17,672 nt of DNA from Rickettsia typhi (GTDB taxonomy: Bacteria; Pseudomonadota; Alphaproteobacteria; Rickettsiales; UBA1997): contig CAMCFD010000029.1 in the NCBI GenBank assembly GCA_945874115.1, positions 1 through 17,672 of the forward strand. The letters are read 5' to 3'. Position 1 is the first letter of the stretch. Every line of letters starts with the position of its first letter. The notes beneath the pieces are model-generated. The model was not told the DNA's origin, did not search any database, and saw only the letters and a program-made list of their open reading frames with translations. Position numbers and translations under genes: made by a program. Below, piece by piece: positions 6,853-14,091 of the stretch.

Positions 6853-7362
6853 TTAGGCTCCTCGCGCGGTTTCTGCGGTGTGCGAGGACTTAATCGCCTC
6901 AACATGAGATTTGTTTTCATGATTATGAGGATGTCTTTTTTCTTCATCTTGCGCGTGATGTTCGTGATAATTAGTTTGTGTGGCGACATTTGGCCTTTGT
7001 GCGTTGAGCGGCTTTTCAATATCGTGTCCATCTAAAGAAATTCCGCGTCCTTTTCCATCATTTTCTTTTAAACTTGCCGTCGAATTTCTTCTCTCAAGCG
7101 TCGCCTTATGTCGCGTTTCTGCCGCCGAAATTCCCGCTTCTGTTGCTGCGCCAAGTAAGCCACCGACAATCACTCCTCCAACTGGCGTTAAAATCGCTCC
7201 CGAAACTGTCGCCGCTAAACCCGACGCCCCTCGAACCAAGGCTGGATGGTCACTCACAAATTCTGCCGCGCGGTCGATAATTCTGTCAAAAAGTCCGCGA
7301 CCTTCTTCCGGAGGCGTTATATCGACATTTTCTGCGGTTATTTTTTCATCTTTTGGCGCCAT
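6853..7362 (-). CDS. Hypothetical glycine-zipper, His-rich-tail protein
   Basis: I do not recognise this 169-residue protein. Residues 1-40 are charged (MAPKDEKIT start, then GLFDRIIDRAAEF). Residues 41-80 form a Gly/Ala-rich hydrophobic stretch with the spacing GGVIVGGLLG (62-71), typical of glycine-zipper membrane segments. Residues 85-169 are polar and probably disordered, with a His-rich part (NYHEHH at 131-136, RHPHNH at 143-148). There is no signal peptide. A fairly good Shine-Dalgarno AAGGA (7371-7367) lies 4 nt before the ATG, stronger than for most neighbours. It is the first gene of a unit whose second gene is xthA, with zero spacing. The polar tail and the membrane-inserting zipper would fit a secreted or membrane-associated accessory protein; the His cluster could bind metal. 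These roles are guesses. Confidence 0.7.
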   Translation of the reverse strand: MAPKDEKITAENVDITPPEEGRGLFDRIIDRAAEFVSDHPALVRGASGLAATVSGAILTPVGGVIVGGLLGAATEAGISAAETRHKATLERRNSTASLKENDGKGRGISLDGHDIEKPLNAQRPNVATQTNYHEHHAQDEEKRHPHNHENKSHVEAIKSSHTAETARGA

Positions 7363-7366
7363 TTTT

Positions 7367-7371
7367 TCCTT
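7367..7371 (-). promoter_or_regulatory. Shine-Dalgarno site of the glycine-zipper gene
   Basis: AAGGA on the - strand, 4 nt before the ATG at 7362, supports this start. Most other starts in this window lack a comparable site. Confidence 0.55.
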
Positions 7372-7498
7372 AATTTATTTTTACAAAGTGGAGTGAATAA
7401 TTTGTAATATCTTATTTATTTTTAGAAATAATTTATAATTCCTAAAAAATGCTATTCCATTTTTTGTCTCTATTAATCTTGATAATTCTTCTCTAGAG

Positions 7499-7522
7499 TC
7501 ATTCCTGCGAAAGCACTAATCT
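7499..7522. repeat. Relic of a dispersed proteobacterial palindromic repeat
   Basis: The 24 bases starting GTCATTCCTGCGAAAGCA resemble the common palindromic intergenic repeat of the form GTCATTCCCGCGAAAGCGGG found in many alpha- and gammaproteobacteria. The second arm is degraded, so the palindrome is lost. The consensus is recalled from general knowledge, and only a genome-wide search can show whether other copies exist. Confidence 0.35.
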
Positions 7523-7593
7523 TAAGCGCAAAACCTAAATTTCTGTTTTTGCCGAAATGAAAAAATCAGTCTTGCTTCCAGAACTACAATCAA

Positions 7594-9177
7594 CTATTTC
7601 ACTTCAAGCCTAGGGAAAATCGCCTTCGGTTCGCCAATTTTATGGCCCGCCTTCAAAGCACATTTTTCACTCATTTCTTCAAATATATCATATTTTTCAA
7701 CAGTTTGCAAGATATTTTGAATTCTCAGAGTCAAATTCGGCAAAAATGGTCGCAAACAAAGTGAAATCAGGCGCAAACATTCGGCAACAATTGACAAAAC
7801 TTGATTCATCTCGACAATTTTTCCATCTTTTTTCATGCTCCACGGCGCTTTGTCATTGATAAATTGGTTGCATAAAGATGAAAAAGCAATCACTTCACCA
7901 ATTGCTTGATCATAAGAAAATTGGCTCATTTTCGCGCTAAATTTTTGCTGCAATTCATAACCTTTTTTTAATAAACCGCCATCGTCAAAGCCTTCAATAT
8001 CAACGATTTCGCCATTATTGTTTTTATAAATCATCGACAAACTTCTTTGCGCTAAATTTCCAATATTATTTGCAAGTTCGGCGTTAATTCGCGTGATGAT
8101 ATTGGCGCGGATATAATCGCCGTCATTGCCAAACGGAACCTCGCGCATCAAGAAATATTTGAAATAATCTAGAGCCTGTTCATCATCACAGCCAAGAGTC
8201 TTCAGCCATTCAATTTCTTTAAGCGGATCAATAACATTTCCCACCGATTTCGAGATTTTCTGCCCTTCATTTGTCCACCAACCATGCGCAAAAACTGTGT
8301 GTGGAAGCGGCAAATCGGCCGCCATCAAAAACGCGGGCCAATAAACGGCATGAAAGCGCAAAATGTCTTTGCCAACAACGTGAACTGGCGATGAAAATGT
8401 GTTGCACCAAAAATCTTGATAAAGTTGCGAATTCTCGTCAGGAAAACCAAGCGCCGAGATATAATTCGTCAGCGCATCAAGCCAAACATACATTATATGC
8501 GGCTTTTGCGAAGTCGCCGCCGCGCTTGTTTCAACTGGAATCGGCACACCCCAAGAAAAACTATTTCTTGAAATAGACAAATCTTTCAATCCACCTTTCA
8601 CAAACGACAAAACTTCGTTCATTTTGCCTGCGGGCTGAACAAAATCGGGTGCTGCGTCATAAAGCATCAATAATTTATCTTGAAAGGCTGATAGTTTGAA
8701 AAAATAACTTTCTTGTTTTTCCCAAACCACTTCCGCGCCAGTTGGAGCCTTGCCATCAACCAATTCATCTGGCGCATAAAACGCCTCATCGCGCACAGCA
8801 TACCAGCCTTCATAAACACCTTTATAAATAAAACCATTTTGCTCAAGCCTCTTCCACACTGCTTGCGCGCAAATTTTATGGCGTTCTTCAGTCGTTCTGA
8901 TAAAATCGTCATTTGAAAGTTGCAAAATTTGCGTTAATTCGCGAAACTTTTGCGAAACTTGGTCGCAAAACTCAAGTGGCTCTATTTCGCGCGCAATTGC
9001 TGACTTTTCAACTTTTTGTCCGTGTTCGTCCGTTCCCGTTAAAAAACGCACATTGAGTTTTTCAAGTCTTCTGAAGCGCGCCATAACGTCGCACGCAATT
9101 GAAGTATAAGCGTGGCCAATGTGTGGAACGTCGTTAACGTAATAAATCGGCGAAGTTATGTAAAAATTTTTGGTCAT
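7594..9177 (-). CDS. metG: Methionyl-tRNA synthetase
   Basis: MetG charges tRNA(Met) with methionine for initiation and elongation. The 527-residue protein shows the class I signatures: PHIGH (18-22) in IYYVNDVPHIGHAY, TGTDEHGQK (48-56), WLDALTNYISALG (232-244) and KISKS (307-311, in GQKISKSVGN). The connective region around EGWYAVRDEAFY (123-134) lacks zinc-knuckle cysteine pairs, so this is the short zinc-free MetG form common in alphaproteobacteria. There is no C-terminal Trbp111-like tRNA-binding domain. The gene is divergent from prfA across 170 bp. No clear terminator follows the TAG stop. Confidence 0.97.
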   Translation of the reverse strand: MTKNFYITSPIYYVNDVPHIGHAYTSIACDVMARFRRLEKLNVRFLTGTDEHGQKVEKSAIAREIEPLEFCDQVSQKFRELTQILQLSNDDFIRTTEERHKICAQAVWKRLEQNGFIYKGVYEGWYAVRDEAFYAPDELVDGKAPTGAEVVWEKQESYFFKLSAFQDKLLMLYDAAPDFVQPAGKMNEVLSFVKGGLKDLSISRNSFSWGVPIPVETSAAATSQKPHIMYVWLDALTNYISALGFPDENSQLYQDFWCNTFSSPVHVVGKDILRFHAVYWPAFLMAADLPLPHTVFAHGWWTNEGQKISKSVGNVIDPLKEIEWLKTLGCDDEQALDYFKYFLMREVPFGNDGDYIRANIITRINAELANNIGNLAQRSLSMIYKNNNGEIVDIEGFDDGGLLKKGYELQQKFSAKMSQFSYDQAIGEVIAFSSLCNQFINDKAPWSMKKDGKIVEMNQVLSIVAECLRLISLCLRPFLPNLTLRIQNILQTVEKYDIFEEMSEKCALKAGHKIGEPKAIFPRLEVK

Positions 9178-9268
9178 TTGTGTTTTATCGAATTTTTTCT
9201 TCCAAATTTAGTGCGCTTACAAAATGAATTGGGGCGAGGGCTCTAAACTTTACTTCCTAACTTTGCCC

Positions 9269-9297
9269 TTGACGATTAAGCTTTTTTAAACTAAAAT
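9269..9297 (+). promoter_or_regulatory. sigma70 promoter of prfA
   Basis: -35 TTGACG (9269-9274), a 17-bp spacer and -10 TAAAAT (9292-9297) precede prfA, predicting a start near 9304 and a leader of about 44 nt. This probably also drives the CDF transporter gene, which starts 1 nt after prfA. Confidence 0.65.
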
Positions 9298-9313
9298 ATG
9301 TTAATTGTAGTTA

Positions 9314-9342
9314 ATTTTATATAAATTTTTCTTTATAATCAA
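9314..9342 (-). promoter_or_regulatory. Possible promoter of metG
   Basis: On the - strand TTGATT (9342-9337), a 17-bp spacer and TAAAAT (9319-9314) would start transcription about 130 nt before metG. It lies just downstream of the prfA promoter on the opposite strand, so the two would face and overlap. The match is moderate and in AT-rich DNA. Confidence 0.3.
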
Positions 9343-9347
9343 CAAAA

Positions 9348-10415
9348 ATGTCTTTTGACCATAAATTCAACGCTATTGTCAACAACTTCAACGAGCTTGA
9401 AAAAAAAATGCTTGACCCGTCTGCGCTTGGACAAGGCTATGCGAAAGTTTCAAAAGAACACTCAGATTTAACGCCGATTGTCGCTTTAATTCACGAATAT
9501 CAAAAGGCGCAAAAAGAACTCAAAGAAATCGAAGAATCGCTGCCCACAACCTCTGACAAAGAAATGAAAGAGATGATGGAGGAAGAAAAACTATCGCTTG
9601 AAAAACAACTTCCCGAGATTGAAAAAAATCTTAAAGTTGCGCTTTTGCCAAAAGACGAAGCTGACGAAAAAAACGCAATTTTAGAAGTTCGCGCCGGCAC
9701 TGGCGGCGAAGAAGCGGCGCTTTTTGCTTACAAACTTTTCGCGATGTATCAAAAATACGCCGAAAAAAACCGCTGGAAATTCGAAATTCTCGAAATTCAC
9801 GACACTGGTCTTGGTGGCTATAAAGAAGCGTCGGCGGCGATTTCTGGCAAAAACGTTTTCGCAAAACTCAAATTTGAATCGGGCGTTCACCGCGTTCAGC
9901 GTGTTCCTGAAACTGAAAGCTCTGGCCGTGTACACACCTCGGCTGCCACAGTTGCCGTGCTTCCCGAAGCCGAAGAAGTTGACATAAAAATCGAAGAAAA
10001 AGATTTACGCATTGACGTTTTCCGCTCATCTGGCCCGGGCGGACAATCGGTCAACACTACAGATTCAGCAGTTCGAATCACACACATTCCTACTGGAGTT
10101 GTCGTTTCAATGCAAGACGAGAAATCGCAAATAAAAAATCGCGAGAAAGCAATGAAAGTTCTGCGCTCTAGAATCTACGAAGCCGAACGCGACAGACGCG
10201 ACAAAGAAATGGCCGCCAATCGCAAAAGCCAAGTTGGTTCTGGCGACAGAAGTGAACGCATTCGAACTTACAACTTCCCCCAAAGCCGCGTTACTGACCA
10301 TCGCATCAACCTTACATCTTATCGTATTGACGATATTTTGCTCGGTGAATTAGACGAATTCGTCAACGCTCTTCACGCCGAAGATCAAGCGCAAAAATTG
10401 TCACAAATCGATTAA
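9348..10415 (+). CDS. prfA: Peptide chain release factor 1
   Basis: RF1 recognises UAA and UAG stop codons in the ribosomal A site and triggers peptide release. The 355-residue protein has the helical N-terminal domain, the codon-recognition P-x-T tripeptide as PET (187-189, in RVQRVPETESSGR), and the catalytic GGQ (231-233, in SGPGGQSVNTTDSAVRITH), whose Gln is the PrmC target. The length is normal. TAA and TAG stops are used by genes in this window (TAG ends fdx, xthA and metG), consistent with an active RF1. The following transporter gene starts 1 nt after its stop. Confidence 0.97.
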   Translation: MSFDHKFNAIVNNFNELEKKMLDPSALGQGYAKVSKEHSDLTPIVALIHEYQKAQKELKEIEESLPTTSDKEMKEMMEEEKLSLEKQLPEIEKNLKVALLPKDEADEKNAILEVRAGTGGEEAALFAYKLFAMYQKYAEKNRWKFEILEIHDTGLGGYKEASAAISGKNVFAKLKFESGVHRVQRVPETESSGRVHTSAATVAVLPEAEEVDIKIEEKDLRIDVFRSSGPGGQSVNTTDSAVRITHIPTGVVVSMQDEKSQIKNREKAMKVLRSRIYEAERDRRDKEMAANRKSQVGSGDRSERIRTYNFPQSRVTDHRINLTSYRIDDILLGELDEFVNALHAEDQAQKLSQID

Positions 10416-10416
10416 T

Positions 10417-11043
10417 ATGACGCTTATTGATAATAATTCAAGCGCCATTGAAACCGAAAGAAACCTCAAAGATTCGGCTTTCTCAAAAGTCGTCAAGATT
10501 GCCTTGGTTCTTAATTTTGCTATGTTTTTCGTTGAGCTTTTTTGCGGAATTTATGCTGATTCTCTGGCTTTAATCACCGATTCCTTCGATTTTTTAGGAG
10601 ATTCGCTAAATTATTTAATCGCGATTTACGTCTTGAAAAAATCACCAAAAATCCAATCTTATTCCGCAATAATAAAAGCATCATCAATGCTTCTATTTGG
10701 CCTTTATATAAGCTTTAGTGTGGTGCACAAAGCGCTGACAATTCAAATTTTGCCGCAATCAAATATGATGATTGCAATAGCGTTTCTGGCGCTTTTGGTT
10801 AACTTAGGAGTAAGTGTTTTGCTTTTCAAATTTCGCAATGGCTCAAGCAATCAAAAATCGGTTTGGCTTTGCAGCAGAAACGACGCTATCAATAATTTAT
10901 TGGTAATAATCGCCGGTTTTTTAATCGCTTATTTTTCGCAGCAATGGCCCGATTTATTGGTCGCAGGAATCATGGCTCTTCTGGCAATTTTTTCTTCAGT
11001 GTCAATTTTTAGAGCGGCAAAAAATGAACTTAAGCATAATTAA
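10417..11043 (+). CDS. Short cation diffusion facilitator-type transporter
   Basis: A 208-residue membrane protein with about six hydrophobic segments and no C-terminal cytoplasmic domain, so it matches only the transmembrane core of cation diffusion facilitators (Zn/Cd/Co/Fe efflux in the inner membrane). The motif ADSLALITDSFDFLGD (47-62) matches the second-helix D-x2-H/D-x3-D site with Asp55, Asp58 and Asp62, having Asp where many zinc members have His. In the fifth helix WLCSRNDAINN (150-160) places Cys152 four residues before Asp156. Substrate cannot be told from this. It is translationally close to prfA (1 nt). Its stop codon overlaps the convergent stop of ffh by 4 bp, leaving no room for a terminator. 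Confidence 0.85.
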   Translation: MTLIDNNSSAIETERNLKDSAFSKVVKIALVLNFAMFFVELFCGIYADSLALITDSFDFLGDSLNYLIAIYVLKKSPKIQSYSAIIKASSMLLFGLYISFSVVHKALTIQILPQSNMMIAIAFLALLVNLGVSVLLFKFRNGSSNQKSVWLCSRNDAINNLLVIIAGFLIAYFSQQWPDLLVAGIMALLAIFSSVSIFRAAKNELKHN

Positions 11044-12437
11044 AACTTGCCGAATCGATTGTTAAATCCGCCGCCCATTTGGCCACCAAGCTGATTTTTT
11101 ATTTCCTCATTTTGCATCATTTCTGCAATCGCATTTTTATCGATTTTGCCAAATTTCTGCATCATTTTATGCATTTGCTTATATTTTTTAAGCAGGCGAT
11201 TAACCTCTTGAATCGTGCTTCCGGCGCCTGTTGCGATTCTTCTTTTTCGCGACGAATTTAAAATATCGGGTTTTTTGCGCTCCTTTTTCGTCATCGACAA
11301 AATCAGTGCTTCTTGCAATTTAATTTCGCTTTCGGCGTTATCTAATTTGCCGAGCTGCTCTTTAATTTTTCCCATTCCGGGCAAGAATTTTACGATTGAC
11401 GCCATTCCGCCCATCTTCTTCATATTCCTGATTTGCGACAATAAATCTTCAAGGTCAAATTCACCTTTTTCCATCTTTTTTTGCGCCTTCAACATTTCTT
11501 TTTCATCAAAAACTTCTTGCGCTTTTTCAACCAAAGAAACCACGTCGCCCATGCCAATTATGCGTGAAGAAATGCGTTTTGGGTCGAATTCTTCTAAGTC
11601 GCCAATATTTTCACCAACGCCGATAAATTTTATCGCACAACCAGTCGAAGCCCGCATCGTAAGCGCCACGCCGCCACGAGAATCGCCGTCAAGTCTACTT
11701 AAAATCACGCCCGTTAAATCAAGTTTTTCATTGAAAATTTTCGCAACATTAATCGCATCTTGACCAATCATCGAGTCAACAACCAAAAGGATTTCCGTCG
11801 GATTTACCAATTTCTTAATCTCGATTAATTCCTCCATCAATTCTTCATTAATCGCCGTGCGCCCAGCAGTGTCAAGCATCAAAACGTCATGCCCAAAATC
11901 TTTCGCCTGTTTAAGAGCGCGCCTTGTACTTTCAAGCGGCTTTTCATTTTTTATTTCAAGTGCATCAACCTGAACTTTTTTCGCCAAAATTTCCAACTGC
12001 TCTTTCGCCGCTGGTCTGTAAGCGTCGAGCGATGCTAATAAAATTTTCTTGTTATTTTTATTCTTGAATCGAAGTGCTAATTTTCCCGCCGTCGTAGTTT
12101 TTCCTGCGCCTTGAAGCCCAACCAACATTATCACCGCGGGCGGTTGAACATTAAAATTCACCTCCGATTTTTCGCTACCAAGAAGTTTCACCAATTCGTC
12201 ATTGACAATTTTGACGATCATTTGACCCGCAGAAACGCTTTTCACAACTTGCTGTCCAACAGCTTCTTGCTTGACTTTGTCGATAAAATCTTTCGCAACC
12301 GCAAGCGACACATCAGCTTCCAAAAGCGCAACACGGATTTCGCGCATCGCCAAATTTAAATCATCATCGCTGATAAATTTTTTCCCCACTAAAGAGTCAA
12401 AAACTTTTCCGATATTTTTTGTGATATTTTCAAGCAT
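11040..12437 (-). CDS. ffh: Signal recognition particle protein Ffh (SRP54)
   Basis: Ffh binds SRP RNA and the signal sequences of nascent membrane proteins, and delivers ribosomes to FtsY at the inner membrane. The 465 residues show the N domain (1-95), the G domain with GLQGAGKTT (107-115), DAYRPAA (138-144), DTAGR (189-193) and SRLDGDSRGG (247-256), and a methionine-rich M domain (about 300-445) with the RNA-binding SSRKRRIATGAG (395-406). The last 20 residues are Gly/Asn/Phe-rich. It has its own promoter at 12484-12512. The SRP RNA gene was not found in this window. The 3' end overlaps the convergent CDF gene by 4 bp. Confidence 0.97.
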   Translation of the reverse strand: MLENITKNIGKVFDSLVGKKFISDDDLNLAMREIRVALLEADVSLAVAKDFIDKVKQEAVGQQVVKSVSAGQMIVKIVNDELVKLLGSEKSEVNFNVQPPAVIMLVGLQGAGKTTTAGKLALRFKNKNNKKILLASLDAYRPAAKEQLEILAKKVQVDALEIKNEKPLESTRRALKQAKDFGHDVLMLDTAGRTAINEELMEELIEIKKLVNPTEILLVVDSMIGQDAINVAKIFNEKLDLTGVILSRLDGDSRGGVALTMRASTGCAIKFIGVGENIGDLEEFDPKRISSRIIGMGDVVSLVEKAQEVFDEKEMLKAQKKMEKGEFDLEDLLSQIRNMKKMGGMASIVKFLPGMGKIKEQLGKLDNAESEIKLQEALILSMTKKERKKPDILNSSRKRRIATGAGSTIQEVNRLLKKYKQMHKMMQKFGKIDKNAIAEMMQNEEIKNQLGGQMGGGFNNRFGKF

Positions 12438-12483
12438 ATATTTTTTTAAATGGAGCGATAATTATGGTCAAATCTTGCTTCAC

Positions 12484-12512
12484 ACTATAAAATTTTTGTG
12501 AGAAAAAGTCAA
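12484..12512 (-). promoter_or_regulatory. sigma70 promoter of ffh
   Basis: On the - strand: -35 TTGACT (12512-12507), a 17-bp spacer, and -10 TATAGT (12489-12484). Predicted start near 12477, about 40 nt before the ffh ATG. No strong ribosome site is visible between. Confidence 0.75.
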
Positions 12513-12579
12513 GGTTTTGGCGCTAGACGCCGATAGATAATTAACGCGGCCCTATATTTCGCCGCTATTGGCTGCCTAT

Positions 12580-12738
12580 TTTTTGACAAAATTACCTCAA
12601 AAATATCTCGATATTATGCCAAATAAACTATCTATACCTCATTTTACAGAGTATTTTTGAGTGAATTTTTACCAAAAAGACGAGGGAAAATCGAAGTCAT
12701 AAATAGTTTATTTGGCATGGTCGCAATTTTGTCAAAAA
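12580..12738. repeat. Interrupted long inverted repeat (MITE-like element)
   Basis: Two pairs of perfect arms are nested. The outer pair is TTTTTGACAAAATT (12580-12593) with its complement at 12725-12738 (14 of 14). The inner pair is ATGCCAAATAAACTAT (12616-12631) with its complement at 12703-12718 (16 of 16). The left arms are separated by 22 nt, the right arms by 6 nt; the extra left material carries its own AATATC/GATATT mini-palindrome. A third pair, CTCAAAAATA (12596-12605) with TATTTTTGAG (12652-12661), lies across the left inner arm, and TATTTTTGAG recurs at 12799-12808. No open frame of note lies inside and no target-site duplication is evident. It may be a small non-autonomous mobile element or a structured RNA/DNA regulatory element. 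Confidence 0.7.
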
Positions 12739-12836
12739 GCGCTAAAAATATAACAAAATCTGAGATTGGCTGAATTGTTAATGGTGTTTAGAAAAGTCTA
12801 TTTTTGAGGAAATTAACGGAATTTGTCGAGCGAATC

Positions 12837-12880
12837 ACACAAGTCTGCAAAAATAAAAACTCTTACAGACTTGTGTTTTT
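12837..12880 (+). terminator. 11-bp hairpin with T-tract next to the ndk 3' end
   Basis: ACACAAGTCTG (12837-12847) pairs perfectly with CAGACTTGTGT (12866-12876) across an 18-nt loop. On the + strand it is followed by four further T residues (12877-12880), as in an intrinsic terminator, although no + strand gene precedes it. On the - strand it lies 14 nt after the ndk stop but lacks a T-tract, so there it would act as a 3' stabilising structure or imperfect terminator. The direction of use is uncertain. Confidence 0.5.
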
Positions 12881-12890
12881 AAAGTGTAAA

Positions 12891-13313
12891 TTATTCAGCA
12901 ATTTCAGATCCTGCGAAGAAAAACGCAATTTCGTTTTTCGCATTTTCCAAGCTGTCAGAACCGTGAACAGAATTGGCTTCGATTGACTCAGCAAAATCTT
13001 TGCGAATCGTTCCAGCAGCAGCATCCTTAGGGTTTGTAGCTCCCATAATTTCGCGATTTTTCAAAACTGCATTTTCGCCTTTCAAAACTTGCACAACAAC
13101 TGGTCCAGAAATCATGAATTTTACCAAATCAGCGTAAAAAGGGCGCGCTTTGTGAACTTCATAAAATTTTTCCGCCATTTCTTTGCTTAAACGCAATCTT
13201 TTTTGCGCAACAATTTGAAGGCCAGATTTTTCGAAATAGCTATTGACCAAGCCAGTCAAATTGCGTCTTGTCGCGTCAGGTTTAATAATCGATAAAGTAT
13301 ATTCAGTCGTCAT
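12891..13313 (-). CDS. ndk: Nucleoside diphosphate kinase
   Basis: Ndk equalises nucleoside triphosphate pools by moving the gamma phosphate between nucleotides through a phosphohistidine. The 140-residue protein shows the family start TLSIIKPDATRR (6-17), RPFYADLVKFMISGPVV (57-73), the GATNPKDAAAGTIR nucleotide site (91-104) and the active-site NSVHGSD with His117 (114-120). Length is normal. It appears to be a single-gene unit with a perfect consensus promoter 26 nt upstream and a hairpin after its stop. Confidence 0.97.
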   Translation of the reverse strand: MTTEYTLSIIKPDATRRNLTGLVNSYFEKSGLQIVAQKRLRLSKEMAEKFYEVHKARPFYADLVKFMISGPVVVQVLKGENAVLKNREIMGATNPKDAAAGTIRKDFAESIEANSVHGSDSLENAKNEIAFFFAGSEIAE

Positions 13314-13345
13314 AAAAATAATGTTAAGTTAATACCAAAACTTTG

Positions 13346-13374
13346 ATTATAACATAAATTTTTGCCCTTGTCAA
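13346..13374 (-). promoter_or_regulatory. Perfect consensus sigma70 promoter of ndk
   Basis: On the - strand TTGACA (13374-13369), a 17-bp spacer, and TATAAT (13351-13346) match the consensus at all twelve positions. Transcription should start near 13339, about 26 nt before the ndk ATG. Confidence 0.85.
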
Positions 13375-13772
13375 GAAAAATTGCTGAAATTGACCTAAAC
13401 ATCTAGATATTTGCGTGGTTGCAATAGTGATTTTTGCAATTGAAAAACCTTGAGACGAGGGCATTTTGCGCTTCAGACTTAGTTTAAAAATATTTTTCAA
13501 CGCGCGTCATCGAAACGACATCTCAAAACAACTTGTGCCAAAAATAAAATCTTGATATTTGTTAAAATTTATACTAGAATTGGAGTATTATATCATTTAA
13601 CCTTAAAATTAGCGTTCATGCTTCATATTTTTTGGTCTGAAATTTAAAAGAAAAACTTTTTGTATATTTTTATTTGGGTGGCTTTTTTTAAATTTATCCC
13701 CAAAAATATTTCGCCCAAAATTCTTAATTTTAAGGATGTTAATTGTTGGAATTTGATAAAAATATAAAAATT
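13375..13772. other. Intergenic region between divergent ndk and the HisE-like gene
   Basis: About 400 bp of AT-rich DNA with no recognisable gene or RNA. A somewhat GC-richer patch lies near 13440-13545. A promoter for the rightward genes must lie here, but no candidate has both good boxes and spacing: TATTAT near 13586 and TATAAA near 13763 lack convincing -35 partners. Two TTGCAA sites near 13420-13442 flank a short spacer. Confidence 0.4.
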
Positions 13773-14090
13773 ATGGAAAAATTAATCTCGTTTGACGAGC
13801 TTTTGGGCGTTATCAATAAAAAAATCGCCGCTAAAGAAAACGATTCATATAGCTATTTAATTGCCTCTCAAGGCGTTGAAAAAATGGCGCGAAAAATTGG
13901 CGAAGAAGCCGTAGAAGTTCTTATCGCGTCTTTTGTCGACGAGAAAAAGAATGACAAAAAATCTCGCGAAGAATTAGTTGGAGAAATTTGCGATTTATTC
14001 TTTCACACCCTGATTTTAATGGGCTCTAAAGGAATAAAAATGGAAGAAATTTTGCAAGAATTAACAAAGCGCAATAATAAAAAGAAATAA
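13773..14090 (+). CDS. HisE-like phosphoribosyl-ATP pyrophosphatase
   Basis: The 105-residue all-helical protein belongs to the MazG/HisE superfamily. It shows the metal-binding EExxE...ExxD pattern: Glu44, Glu45 and Glu48 in KIGEEAVEVLIA, then Glu71 and Asp74 in GEICDLFFHTLILM, as in HisE, which hydrolyses phosphoribosyl-ATP to phosphoribosyl-AMP plus pyrophosphate in histidine synthesis. No other his gene is in the window, so it may instead be a house-cleaning nucleotide pyrophosphatase; the reaction is not fixed by sequence alone. The ATG at 13773 is preferred; an in-frame TTG at 13743 would add ten unconserved-looking residues. It is followed after 1 nt by erpA, implying co-transcription. 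Confidence 0.82.
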   Translation: MEKLISFDELLGVINKKIAAKENDSYSYLIASQGVEKMARKIGEEAVEVLIASFVDEKKNDKKSREELVGEICDLFFHTLILMGSKGIKMEEILQELTKRNNKKK

Positions 14091-14091
14091 A

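Noticed and set aside
9334..9339. TATAAT directly before prfA, implying a leaderless mRNA
   Set aside because: No good -35 at 16-18 bp, while a TTGACG-N17-TAAAAT promoter lies upstream at 9269-9297.
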